DNA from: Pleurostoma richardsiae | Lineage: Eukaryota > Ascomycota > Sordariomycetes > Calosphaeriales > Pleurostomataceae | Assembly (NCBI GenBank): GCA_030052745.1 | Contig: JANBVO010000015.1 | Span: 558,001-622,000, forward strand | Length of the DNA: 64,000 bases | Direction of reading: 5' to 3' | Shown here: one piece after another, positions 23,002 through 33,758 of the stretch | Position numbering within the stretch: position 1 is the first letter of the stretch | Layout of the letters: each line of letters begins with the position of its first letter | The notes under the pieces: generated by a model | What the model was told of the DNA's origin: nothing | What the model saw: the letters and a program-made list of their open reading frames with translations, nothing else | Database searches by the model: none | Position numbers and translations under genes: made by a program

Positions 23002-25666
23002 ATGGGCGACGGTGAGAAGAAGAAGCCGGTGTGGGAGCCTCGCAACTCTGGCGAGACAAATGTCGCCAAGTTCATTGAGCACATCAATAGGAAACATAAC
23101 CTCAGAATACGGACGTACGATGAGCTCCACCGGTGGTCTGTTGATACAGCCACGCTACAGGACTACTGGAGAGAGGCCTACACGTGGCTTGGTCTTGCGC
23201 CGCCGGGATCAAGAGAAGTTGGCCGCATGCTGGAGAGTGAGGTGAGCTTGGAGGCAGCCATCTTCTAATTCCCAGCCGGCCCTCCAGGAGTTCTGATGTG
23301 CACTGGTCCGCGATTCTGATTCGTATTCCAGGACACGGTCTCGGTACCCCTCTTTCCTCCTCCCAAGTTCTTTCCGGCCGACTCCTTGAATATCACCGAG
23401 TTTCTTCTGCGGGACGGCAAGGACAGTGATGTGGCCATCCATTTTGCTCGCGAGGGCATTCCCGGCGTCCAGCGCGTGACGTGGAGGGATCTCAGGGAAC
23501 AGGTACGGCAAGTGCGTGACGCACTGCTCAACTCGAGCGTCGGAGTCGGCGACGTCGTGGCAGCCGTGATTTCAAACTCGGCGAGCGCGTTAGTGCTATG
23601 CCTTGCTTCCCTGTCCGTCGGGGCGGTCTGGTCGTCCTCGTCTCCCGACCTCGGCCCGGACGCGATAGTTGACCGGTACGAGCAAGTCGACCCCAAGATT
23701 ATATTCGCGGACGACGGCTACATCTACGCCGGCAAGCGTATAGACCTAGAGCTCCGCCTTGTCCAATGGTCGCAAGCGCTCGGTCGCAGTGATAAGCAAT
23801 TGAGGGACGTTGTCATCCTCCCGTACTGCAGCCTTAACCCGAACTTATCGAGAATCTATCGCGGATGCGCCTATGAGTCTTTTCTCCGCCGTGACACGGG
23901 CCAAAAGCTTAGTTTCAGCATCCTCCCTTTTTCGCATCCGGCCTTCATCCTCTACTCATCAGGCACTGTGAGCATCCCTGCTCCATGCCAAAGAATCTCA
24001 CTGACTGCGGGCTGCTCCAAAAACAGACAGGAAAGCCGAAATGCATCGTCCACTCTGCAGGCGTGAGCTTGTCCCCTGAGTCGTCCGACTTAGGTCTTCT
24101 GTTGGCTGACCTACAGCCGTCGACAGGGTGTTGCTTTGAAAGTAAAGTCTGACATGGTGCTTCAACACGATATCCGAAAGGACGATGTCGTCTTCCAATA
24201 CACTACGGTACGTACCGAATCATCTGGCCTTGCTCTCTCTGGGTGCGTCAGCGTTCTAATATCTCAAAGACGTCCTGGGTGATGTGGGTTCTCAACTTCG
24301 TGAACATCTCCTCGGGCCGGTCCATGCTGCTATATGACGGATCACCGTACCATCCTTCCCCCACGATACTCCTACAACTGGCAGAAGACGTAGGGTAAGA
24401 TGATGACCTCTAACATCCCCTCAACCTTTCGGTAAGTCATCTCCCAAGACCATGACGACTGACACGATGGCAGAGTGAGTATATTCGGAACATCTCCAAG
24501 ATATCTTGCAGACCTCAAGAGCAAGGGAATTGTACCCCGTAGGCAGATCCTCTATTTATTCCACTCTTGGAAAGAGCTAGTACTGAGAAAGCTCCCACTC
24601 TAGGAAACCAATTCGACCTCAGCAAGCTCAGGGTGGTGACGTCGACGGGATCCGTGCTGTCGGCCGACCTTTACGACTGGTTCTACTCTGCGGCCTTCCC
24701 ACCACATGCCCAGCTCATCTCGATGAGTGGAGGGACGGACATTTCTGGCTGCTGTACGTATCCACAGAAACTCAAGCACTGAGGGGGAAGATTTACGCTA
24801 ACGATGGCGCCTCTCTAGTCGTTGGGGGAACTCCGCTTCTGCCAGTGTACGCGGGAGAGATTCAGGCCAAGGCTCTCGGCATGGCTGTGGATATATTGGA
24901 CGCGGCACGAGACGACCCGGTGTCCGTGGAGATGTGGGGCGAGGCGGGAGAGCTGGTATGCACAAAGCCTTTTCCGAGCGAGCCCCTCGAGTTCCACGGG
25001 AAAGACGGTCTCGAGAAGTACAGAGTCTCTTACTTCGATCGGTTCGGCCCCAACATCTGGTGCCACGGCGACTATGTGCAGCGTCTCCCGGACACGGGCG
25101 GACTCGCTGTCTTGGGCAGATCGTGAGTCATCCTTTCAATCCACCTAGGATAAAACCCTTCACATTCACTCTACCTTTCTGTGCAGTGGTAGTCTACGCG
25201 AGACAAACGAGAATCTGACATGCTAGCTAGGGATGGGGTTCTCAACCCATCCGGAGTCCGGTTCGGCTCAGCGGAGATCTACGCCGTCACAGAGATCTTC
25301 CCTCAGATAGCTGACTGCATCTGCGTCGGCCAGAAGAGGGAGTCGGACCCCGACGAGCGGGTGCTGCTCTTCGTTAAGATGAGGCGCGGCGCGAAATTCA
25401 CAAAGGAGCTGGAGAAGAGATTGAAGGAAGCTATCAGGACTAAGTACACGCCGCGCCACGTGCCGAGGTTTGTGTTCGAGGTTGCGGACATCCCGTACAC
25501 CGTCAACGGCAAGAAGTGCGAGATCAACGTGAAGCACATTGTCAGCCGCCGCAAGGCCGCCATCAGCGGGACCGTCGCAAACCCGGACGCCCTAGACTTG
25601 TATGAGCACTTCCAAGATCTTCCGGGAGATGGGGACTGGCCGGCCGACCGTGAAAGCAAGCTGTGA
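23002..25666 (+). CDS. Acetoacetyl-CoA synthetase
   Basis: Cytosolic ATP-dependent ligase: acetoacetate + CoA + ATP to acetoacetyl-CoA + AMP + PPi, returning acetoacetate from leucine, ketone or terpenoid breakdown to lipid or energy metabolism. Nine exons: 23002-23241, 23332-23967, 24027-24062, 24127-24207, 24270-24394, 24474-24538, 24604-24753, 24819-25122, 25231-25666; 690 aa, typical. The N-terminal ACAS-type region (FIEHINRKHNLRI, YDELHRWSVD) is followed by the AMP-binding P-loop YSSGTTGKPKCIVHS, split between exon 2 and the 12-codon exon 3. MSGGTDISGCFVGGTP, GPNIWCHGDYV and the C-terminal NGKKCEINVK with the catalytic lysine follow. The start at 23002 (MGDGEKKK) matches the family N-terminus; a longer open frame upstream lacks similarity. 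It is the leftmost member of the presumed catabolic cluster. Confidence 0.95.
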
Positions 25667-25806
25667 GGGCAGCCGGCAGCGAGGCATTTTCTTTTCGACT
25701 CATGACTTGGCTTTATTCGCTACGTATCTTGGTTCTGCCTCCCGGTAGATAGTTAGATAAGGACAATAAGTTAGACGCTAAACCCACTGTAACAGACGAT
25801 GTCGGA

Positions 25807-28139
25807 CTACCAAGTTTGGCTCATTCCCTGCACCGAGCTATCAAACCCCCCAGCCGCATCAAATGGGACATCAAAAGGCCAATCTTGCAGGAACCCAGAC
25901 ACCAACTCGCTCGGATAGGAGCCGTCCGTCTGATTAGCCATATCGAATGACCCGGCGTACTGCCTGAACTCATCCATGACCAAGATGTCGTCCAGCTGCG
26001 GCATGGAGCCCAGCAGTCCCACGTCCACTGATGAGCCGTAGTGTTGTGTGCCCGCGCCCTGATGCCCCTGTTGTTGCCTAGACACCCCCGGCGAAAGGCT
26101 GCCACCGCCTGTGGTAGCGCGAGAGGACGGCATGTTGCTTCCCGGCCGGCCGCCGCGGCCGCCTTTGTCCTGCCGGACGGTGGCGTTCAGCGCGTCGCGG
26201 ATGACGGCATTGCTCAGGTTGTTGAAGAGCTCGCTCGAGCGGCGGGACACGTTCCATCGCTCGCAGATCGCTACCAGGACGTTCGAGCAGGCCCGGGTCA
26301 CGTCGACGATGGTTACGAAGTCCGGGATGACGCCCCGCATCCCCGGGTCCCGTAGAATCCTCCCGACGCAATAGATGAAGGCTAGGCCAGCGATGAAGAC
26401 GCCGTGCAGCGTAATCCAGGAGTAGTTGAGTCTTCGTTTCCTGTGCAGCTCGCTGTACGAGATGATGGAGTTCTTCGCTGCATGAAGGAGCTTCAGCAGA
26501 TCCGGCTCCCCACCCTCCTGATCAGCGATCATTGCCGGGTGCGGCAGATACGGCGAGGGCCTGTAAAGTAGGAGGATGGCATTGCTGTAGACGGCATTGT
26601 ACCATTCTGGACTTACGAAGCTCGAGACATAGTTATGTCCAGCCATTGCCTGGGTCAGACAGAGGTCGTTGGTATCATTTCGCCAGGTGTTGATCTTGTC
26701 CTCGAACTGGCGGCGGATGCGCCTCTTCTCCTCCAGGGGAACGTCAGCAAGGTGTCTGGAATTGTAGAACAAACCGAGGATCTGGCCCGACATGCGTCTA
26801 ATGCGAATCAGATGCAAGAATGGTGAAGTTTTCCTAGTTGAGTCGTTGCTCCCCTGCGGCTCCGCCACGATGGGTCGATCTTGCCCGAAATAGTCATCGT
26901 CAAGGTGTGAAGGGAGAGGCACGTCCATTTCCTCGTCACGGATTGCCACCGGTCTCCCCAGAGTGAAACTGACCACCCTACAAGTGTGAAGAAGCGTGAG
27001 TCAGAAAAGAGCTCTCCAGCACACGGTTTGGTGTCTCACCTATCCAAGTTGTATAGGCACCAGAAACACCTCCTCCCCAACTCCTCCTCTAGCGTCACGA
27101 CGTTGGCTTGTTGAGCGAAGTCGGCGGGACAGCCACTGAGACGTTTGTGCTCGAGATGGAGCCCAAGCTCGAAACATATTCGGGCACCGATTCCAATCAG
27201 GTGCCATATACTTGCGCTCGTGTCACATAGGTTACTGAAAATGCCGTGCTGTGAGATGAGAAGGATGGCCTTCAAGGATGCGAGGCCGCCCATCTCCATG
27301 ACCGCCTTCACCTTCGACTGTGCCATGGCGAAACATTTCGACGCCATGGCGGTGGACTCCTCGAAGCGGTTGAAATTAGAGCCGCCGATGGCCAGGACCA
27401 TATCGAAGACAAAGGCGTCGAAGGTGTTTGCCTCGTAGTAGCCCGGCTCCTTGAAGATCCGTTCGACTGTCACCATAAAGCTTGGCCGGTGCAGCAGCGG
27501 GAATGTGATGTGAGTGTGCTGGAAGTAGGCTTCTATGAAAGGTGTGGCAGCAGCGAGGGAGGGGAAGGAGGCGTCCGAGGGGACGATGGGGTCTGGACGA
27601 ACGCTCCGGCCGGCAGGTGCAGCTTGTTGATCTGCGGACAGGAAGGCAACACCACTCTGTGCGCTCACAACGGTGCTGATTATGCTGGCCAGGCCTATGC
27701 CGCTGCTCGAGCCGAGATAGCGCGTCTCGCCGGTGGCGATAAGGGACAGATATCCCACCTCCAGGGCGAACGCGTCATCGACGGGACTCCCTTTGGATGA
27801 CGACGCCGGCGTGCTCGCATCTGTGCCGCTCTGCACGTGCTCCTGGCCAAATGGGGTGCTGTTGGGGTCAAGTTCGGAAGCACCCGACTGTGTCGCAGAT
27901 GAGCGGCGGGCATCTGATGTAGTCTCGGCGTCTGCCAGGCGACACCGCAGCAGCCTGTTCTCCTCTCGGAGCTGCTCCACCAGACTCTCCATGTTGTCAA
28001 TGTAGCCGCGCGGTAGGTTGCGCTGCCGCAGCTTGTCGGCATGGAGACACTGAGCGCCGGCCTTCTCGCAGGCGGTGCATTGCGGGATCCGACGGTCGCA
28101 CCGTGTCTTGCGGGCATGACATCTATCGCAGGCCTGCAT
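25807..28139 (-). CDS. Zn2Cys6 transcription factor with fungal-specific regulatory domain
   Basis: Nuclear DNA-binding activator or repressor. Exons 27040-28139 and 25807-26977; 756 aa. The Gal4-type binuclear zinc cluster lies at the extreme N-terminus: CDRCHARKTRCDRRIPQC, then CEKAGAQC, followed directly by a coiled-coil heptad segment (MESLVEQLREENRLLRCRL), as in dimerising regulators. The middle-homology domain is visible at about residues 205-480 (FIEAYFQHTHITFPLLHRPSF, SLGL-type ARICFELGLHLEH, RRCFWCLYNLDR joined across the intron to VVSFTLGRP). The Gln/Gly-rich and acidic C-terminus is a likely activation region. The ATG at 28139 is only one residue from the cluster, so an upstream coding exon is possible. 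It sits between acetoacetyl-CoA synthetase and the alcohol dehydrogenase and is a candidate pathway regulator. Confidence 0.93.
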
Positions 28140-28330
28140 AGCTATCGACGATGCACGCTTGCTTCCGACGGTTGATGCGCAAATGTTCCGGAAAGAGGAT
28201 GATGGGTGTAGGCATGCGTGTGCTGCTAGGAAAAGAACGGGAAGACATATTCTCTGGGGTGGCGGGCATCACGAGGAACGTCAGGGCGAGGTGTGCGTTT
28301 GCGGGGGACCCCGCGCTACGGTCACTAAAG

Positions 28331-28530
28331 AAGGTAGGTACGTACTGTACCTCCACTGTCCCTATCTTACTCCGTACACTACCAGCGACTTTATTGCGGG
28401 GGTGGAGAATCCTGGTTGCGGGGTAATCAAGGTACCCACACTAAAGATACCCTTGGGTAGGTACAGTACTTACCTCACCTGGCACCGTTCTACCGAACCC
28501 AAATTAGGTACTTACCTAGGTACCTCATGC
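28331..28530. repeat. Dispersed TAGGTA/TACCTA motif cluster
   Basis: At least six partly overlapping copies of GGTAGGTA, GGTACC, TACCTAGG-like words occur within 200 bp in the upstream region of the Zn2Cys6 gene. Such motif clusters are common in promoters of some filamentous ascomycetes. Function unknown. Confidence 0.6.
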
Positions 28531-28681
28531 ACGGAGTATCGGCCGTCACGAATCTCCCGATATCTAAACTGCTGGTGTTATCATTGGCTGCCGCCACAGA
28601 CTCGCCCAGACCACTCCTCTCCCGGCGACCCGGGTGCGGGATTATGCCGTACCGCGCACATCGACTGAGATGGGGAAGGGG

Positions 28682-28713
28682 GGACGGGGTGGCGCGTGGA
28701 CGGGGTGGCGCGT
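28682..28713. repeat. Perfect 16-bp tandem duplication
   Basis: GGACGGGGTGGCGCGT occurs twice head-to-tail. It looks like simple replication slippage in GC-rich intergenic DNA. Confidence 0.85.
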
Positions 28714-28935
28714 GGTGGTTACAGGATGTGGCTAGGCTCACATACAGGTTACATACATGGTGTCTATATACTACCTGTCCTGGTCTAGTTAGGATGATTC
28801 CCGTCGTTTAGTACACCCCCTCCTCCCCCGAGCGATGGACCGTATCAACTATAGTGAATGGTGCCGTCCTTGCACGGTGAGCTAGGCAGCAGCAGCGGGA
28901 GGAGAGAAGCAGAAAGGAGTACAGGTATTCACTGT

Positions 28936-28961
28936 GGCCAAATCTAGGGGCCAAATCTAGG
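28936..28961. repeat. Perfect 13-bp direct repeat over the ADH stop codon
   Basis: GGCCAAATCTAGG is present twice in tandem. The second copy overlaps the stop codon (28957-28959) of the minus-strand alcohol dehydrogenase; the first lies just downstream. The coding end is unaffected. Confidence 0.85.
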
Positions 28962-30386
28962 GCTTGAACACCACTTTGCGGGCCTGGTATTTCTCGAATA
29001 TGTCGTAGCCGTGGCGGGCGTCTGCCAAGGGAAGCGAGTGTGAGACGATAGTGGCCACCTTGTCGCGGTTTGCTTCGAGGCACTCGAGGGCTTCTTTGAA
29101 GAGGGAGCTGATGGGTGCTCGTCCGAAGCTCACGCTGTTCGTCTTATCAATACTAGGTGGCTAGGGCAGTACGCGGGAAATAACTAGGTGGAGAGGGGGC
29201 CGTCGGACGTACGTTAGATTCTTCGAGTAGGACTCGAGGCCCGTAAATGGGAGATCCGCCTGATGGAACCCGATGGACGACAGCACACCGCAGCTCCGCA
29301 CCAGGTCAAAGGCAGATCTCAGCGCCGCCTTGTTCCCCACGACCTCGATAACCGCATCCGCGCCCCGGCCGCCAGTAGCGTCGTTGATGATCTTGGGAAT
29401 ATCGTCTACATCTAGTTTGAGCGGGATCCCGCCCATTGTCTTCGCCTGCTCGAGACGTTCGTCCACGGCATCTACGGCGTAGATGGTCTTGACGCCTTTT
29501 GTCTTTGCCGTCATGAGGGCACAGAGTCCAACGGGTCCGCAACCCAGGCAGACAAATACCGCCTCGTCTAGTGATTGCGTGACGAACCCGCCGTTGGTGC
29601 TCGTGTCACCAATCTGTTGCTCTCCTGCGCCGGAGGCGGGGAGAAGCGGCCTTTCGAGGAAGCCGATTGCTCTCATTGCACCATAATATCCAGTGGGAAA
29701 GATGTCGCACATCATCACGAGGAGCGAATCGTCAATGTGGGTGGGTGCGTAATGCAGGGTACCGTCGGCAAAAGGCACCCTCACAAACTCCGCCTGGCCT
29801 CCATCGAGTTGCTGGGTCCCGAATGCCAGTGAGTTAACACAGCGGTTTCCGAAGCCGTGCTGGCAAAACCAACAGGCTTTGCTACAAGACGCAATCTCAT
29901 TCAGCACCAGACGTCTTGTACTCTTGAAGCCTCTTTCATAGCGGTGGTACTGCTTACCAGACGACAGCGAAAATGGAAACCACTTTATCGCCCGGTTTGA
30001 ACTTTGTGACTCTAGGCCCCACCGACTCGACGACGCCTATGAACTCGTGACCCTGTGTGTATTTAAATTGTCAGCACTCGCTCACGAAGCCATTCGATAA
30101 TCACTGTGAGTCCTTTTGCATGCACAAATACTCGAACATGTACCGGCACATACCATGACGTGCCCAGTCTTCGTTTTCTGGTGACCGCGGTACATATGCA
30201 GCTCACTATCAATCAGGCGAGTATCAGTCTTGTTGATCAACCCGTCAAAGACGCCCACGCAACTGACCTGCCACACAGCCCGGCCGTGTCGACCTTGACG
30301 ATCGCATCGGTCTCATCAGTTATCACGGGCTTGGGCCGCTCCTCGACCCGCACGTCAAAGGCTCCGTGGAATACGACAGCCTTCAT
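28957..30386 (-). CDS. Zinc-containing alcohol dehydrogenase (MDR family)
   Basis: NAD(P)-dependent medium-chain alcohol dehydrogenase interconverting an alcohol with an aldehyde or ketone in the cytosol. Exons: 30268-30386, 30154-30205, 29958-30052, 29213-29881, 28957-29134; 370 aa, standard. Catalytic zinc residues are seen in GLCGSELH and GHEFIGVVE; the four-cysteine structural-zinc lobe is [15 protein letters not shown]. The Rossmann motif [18 protein letters not shown] is followed by AVDAVDERL, where the acidic residue after strand 2 suggests NAD preference. Best likeness is to fungal formaldehyde/alcohol dehydrogenase-like MDRs. It is divergently transcribed from the aldehyde dehydrogenase across 528 bp, so the two probably oxidise alcohol to acid in sequence. 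The last intron can also be spliced at a slightly different donor; the version given keeps KNLTVSFGRAP. Confidence 0.93.
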
Positions 30387-30914
30387 GACTCCAAGGACGC
30401 TTATTTAGAAAATGGGAGGGAATTCTGCGAATGTCGGACGATCACGAGACGAGGGAGCAAGGCGGGAAGATGGTTAAGATGGTGCTTGGCGGCACTGGAA
30501 CTAAACGCCGTTGACATATGCTTCATAGTCCTGGAGCAGCGCCGCAATATGAACAAGGCTGCTCCGAATAGCTAGACAAAATAATCGCCAGGGAAGGCCG
30601 GCTTCGGCCCGGGTCTCTCGTCGTCCCCCGCGCTCAGGTCCAAGCTCGAATTCCCAACGGCGAACGCCGAAAAGTTCATGGCGCTGCGGGGTGCGGGGTG
30701 CAGGCTCGGCACAGTGCCCGTAACGCAGACGAACCGTAGCCAAGCTGTGGAAAATGAGCCGACAGCCGCGGTATGATGCCAGGCGCCGGCATCAACATAC
30801 AGATCTAAGGGTGACATCGACATCGCCACCGACATCGACATCGCTTCGCCCCTGAATCTCTACAGGACCGACTCTCTTGCCTGGCAGACTGAACGTGACT
30901 CGACTCTGAACAAG
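30387..30914. promoter_or_regulatory. Shared promoter region, ADH / ALDH
   Basis: 528 bp between divergent ATGs. It includes a short GACATC repeat (30812-30844) in the ALDH leader. Co-regulation of the two genes is expected from layout but not shown. Confidence 0.5.
30812..30844. repeat. GACATC micro-repeat
   Basis: Imperfect hexamer repeat (GACATC with CACC interruptions) in the 5' leader of the aldehyde dehydrogenase. Probably slippage. Confidence 0.7.
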
Positions 30915-32904
30915 ATGGCTCCTGTCGTCCTGCCTCCGACTGCATACGACAAGCTGTTCATCAACGGTGAATATGTCACTGCGCAATCTAGCAAAACCCT
31001 GGAATTGCGCAACCCCAAAGACAATTCGCTAGTGACAGCAGGAGTGCCAATTGCTGACCGCGAGGATGTGGACATTGCCGTGGCTCATGCTGAGGCCGCC
31101 TTCCAGGGACCCTGGAGCAGATTCTCCTCGGCGGAGCGGTCGGCGTGCCTCGTGAAGCTGGCAGATTTGATGGAGAGCTATCTCAATGACATCCTCTACC
31201 TTGATTCCCTCACAACGGGAAACCCTGTCTCCCTGATTCCAACAAGAGAAAAGAGCTACATCCGCAATTGTCTTCTGTACTATGGTGTGTCTATCTGACT
31301 CTCTCACCTTCTCGTTTTCACAACGAGACGCACTTGAACAGTTGAGAGATACGGTCGGCTAAGACTCAGCAACAGCGGGGTGGACGGACAAGCAGCGGGG
31401 GGACTACTTCCCAGCTGACGATGGGTTCGTGAAGCTAGTACAGCACGAGCCGCTAGGGTGAGTAGAATTCCTCTGCGAAGGAGCTTCGCGCAACAATGCG
31501 AACCTTCGAGATTGAAGCTGACCCTGTGCACAAAGTGTATGCGTGGCAATCAATCCGTACAACTCACCAGTGGCCTCGTTCATGCTCAAGGCGGCTCCGT
31601 GTCTAGCGACGGGCAATGTTTTGATTGTCAAACCGTCTGAAAAGTCACCTCTCGGCTCACTTGCAGTAGCTGCACTCTTCGAGGAAGCCGGCTTTCCGAG
31701 CGGAGTTATCCAGGTTCTGAGCGGTGATGGATCAACCGGCGCATTATTATCCCAGCACATGCGAGTCAGGAAGGTAAGATTTGGCATCTCCGGTACCATT
31801 TCCATGGGACCCTACTAATCTTGGGTGTAGATAAGCTTCACAGGAAGTGTTCCTACTGGGAAGAAAATCCAGGTTATGGCAGCTCAGAGCAACCTGAAGC
31901 GAGTTACTCTCGAACTAGGTGCGTCCTCGCGCTCACTGCTTGCGCCAATGATTTATCAGTAGTCTGACTCTCCTACGATTTCTAGGTGGGAAGAGCCCCG
32001 CCATCATCTTCGATGATGCAAACATAGAAAATGCCGTAAATTGGTATTGTCCCCCACACGGCACTGCGTATATCTTGATTATACTGATATGAACTGGAGG
32101 ACTGTCAACGGAATCCTTGCCCGCACAGGCCAAGTCTGTGTTGCTGCATCGAGGGTGTATGTCCAAGAAGGCATAGCCACCCCCTTCATCGAGGCCTATC
32201 AAGAGAAGATGAAAGCTGCCGCAGCCAAGTTGGGCGATCCGCAGGATCCAGAAGTCGCTCTGGGGCCACTTGCTGATGCTTCTTCTTTCGAGAGGGTCAA
32301 GGCCATGATAGACAGAGGGAAGGAAGAGGCGGAACTAGTAGTGGGCGGCGCTCAGCATGGTACCGTGGGTTGCTTTATGGAGCCAACCGTCTTCCTGAAT
32401 CCCAAGCCTACTGCTAAGATTCTGAGAGACGAGGTGTTTGGGCCAGTGGCTGTAGTGATGACGTTCAAAACAGAGCAAGAGGTCATCAAACTCGCAAACG
32501 ATACAGAATTTGGTCTCATGGCGGGAGTGTTTACCAAAGACGTCACCCGTGCCATGCGAGTTTCATCAAAGGTGGAATCCGGAGTTGTTGGTATCAACTG
32601 TATCAGCGTCGTACGTCACGGTTCTCTCGAGGCCTTAGACTTAACCTTCCAGCTGACGGACGCCTTCAGATGAATATTCAGGTTCCCTTTGGTGGAAAAA
32701 AAGCCTCCGGCATTGGAAGGGAGTTTGGAGAATATGTGAGTGGAATCTCGTTCCGATGGTATACAACCGGAACGTGATACTGACCTGTCGATGTCAGGCT
32801 CTACGTGCATTCACTGAGCCAAAGACTGTGTTAATCAAGTAAGTCATCCGCAGATTCGAATGTGAAGGTGTTCAGCTCTGATCCCAAATAGCATGAACGC
32901 ATAA
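30915..32904 (+). CDS. NAD(P)-dependent aldehyde dehydrogenase
   Basis: Oxidises an aldehyde to the carboxylic acid. Nine exons: 30915-31284, 31370-31457, 31536-31773, 31831-31918, 31986-32043, 32100-32610, 32670-32735, 32798-32838, 32892-32904; 490 aa, the normal ALDH length. Conserved parts: PLGVCVAINPYN, the cofactor lysine block VKPSEKSPLG, SFTGSVPTGKK, the general base Glu in LELGGKSP, the catalytic Cys in RTGQVCVAASRV, EVFGPVAVV and the C-terminal NIQVPFGGKKASGIGREFGEYAL. The final exon is only 13 nt. Several tiny exons make the gene look broken in a simple frame scan, but the reading frame closes perfectly. It is paired head-to-head with the Zn-ADH and followed by AtuA, which fits oxidation of a terpenol- or lactone-derived alcohol to an acid. 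Confidence 0.94.
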
Positions 32905-33758
32905 AATACGTTCCAGAATTGGAAATGGAGGACTGTAAGTCCGCAGTATAGAGTATATATTCAACTACGTGACAGCTCACATACGCTCTTACGCCCATTG
33001 CAATAGGTCAAACTCCATTCCAGTAATGACAGATAAAATATTGGAGGTTTTGCATGATATGGGTATTGCAGTTTGCAAGAGGTGCTGCCATGTGAAAAGC
33101 CTATGTTATATGTAAGCTTTAACTCCCGAATGGTACAGCTTCGGTGCGCCTCTCGTTCCATGCTTCAGATATGCGTCGAATTATCAGTGGGCTTGCTCTT
33201 TGAGGCGGTGAGGGCCTCCGACCTGTTCAGCTTTCGCAGATAATCAACTAACCTCTGCTGGTAGAATAACGGCGGATCTAGAAGCCCCGGTTGATCTAGC
33301 CTAGCTTGTTCCGAGGGTGACAAACCTTGCGGCGTTCAGTAGTAATAGACACCGTTCCTTGTAAGCAAGCCGACTATCACGGGTTGAGAGGTCACATGTG
33401 ACATCATGCCATAAGTGCCTTAGAGGTGACTGGTGTCTCGGCCCTGCCCGCAAGTGTGGAATAACGGAAATGTTGCCGGACGGGGGATTGTTTCGCCACG
33501 GCGAAGGCCGAGCCGCGGGAGATCAGCAGCGGATGACGGCGGTCTTGCTTTGGCCTCCTCGGCTCCCACAGTCCGAGGCCCTGTTCCGATGGTCCGATAT
33601 ATGGCATGATCTATTCGTGTCTTGAGTGAGCGGCGTGCTGTTTTGCCTCGCAACTGTTGCTGTGTGTTCTCTGTTCAGCTTTACCAACCACCCTTATCTC
33701 GTTTCCTGCCGCTTGACGAACCAGAATCCCGAAGATTGTCTCCATCACCGCCGCCAAC
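32905..33758. other. Intergenic region
   Basis: 3' flank of ALDH and promoter of the AtuA gene. Small frames around 33398-33653 show no motif. Nothing else recognised. Confidence 0.5.

Larger units (their letters stand above)
28140..28956. other. Intergenic region with short repeats
   Basis: Promoter of the regulator at its left and 3' flank of the alcohol dehydrogenase at its right. It contains a cluster of TAGGTA/TACCTA-type words (28331-28530) and a perfect 16-bp tandem duplication (28682-28713). No gene recognised. Confidence 0.55.

Noticed and set aside
18528-25666. Meroterpenoid biosynthetic gene cluster around the FAD monooxygenase
   Set aside because: No polyketide synthase, prenyltransferase or other core biosynthetic gene lies in the window; only the fusion itself hints at it.
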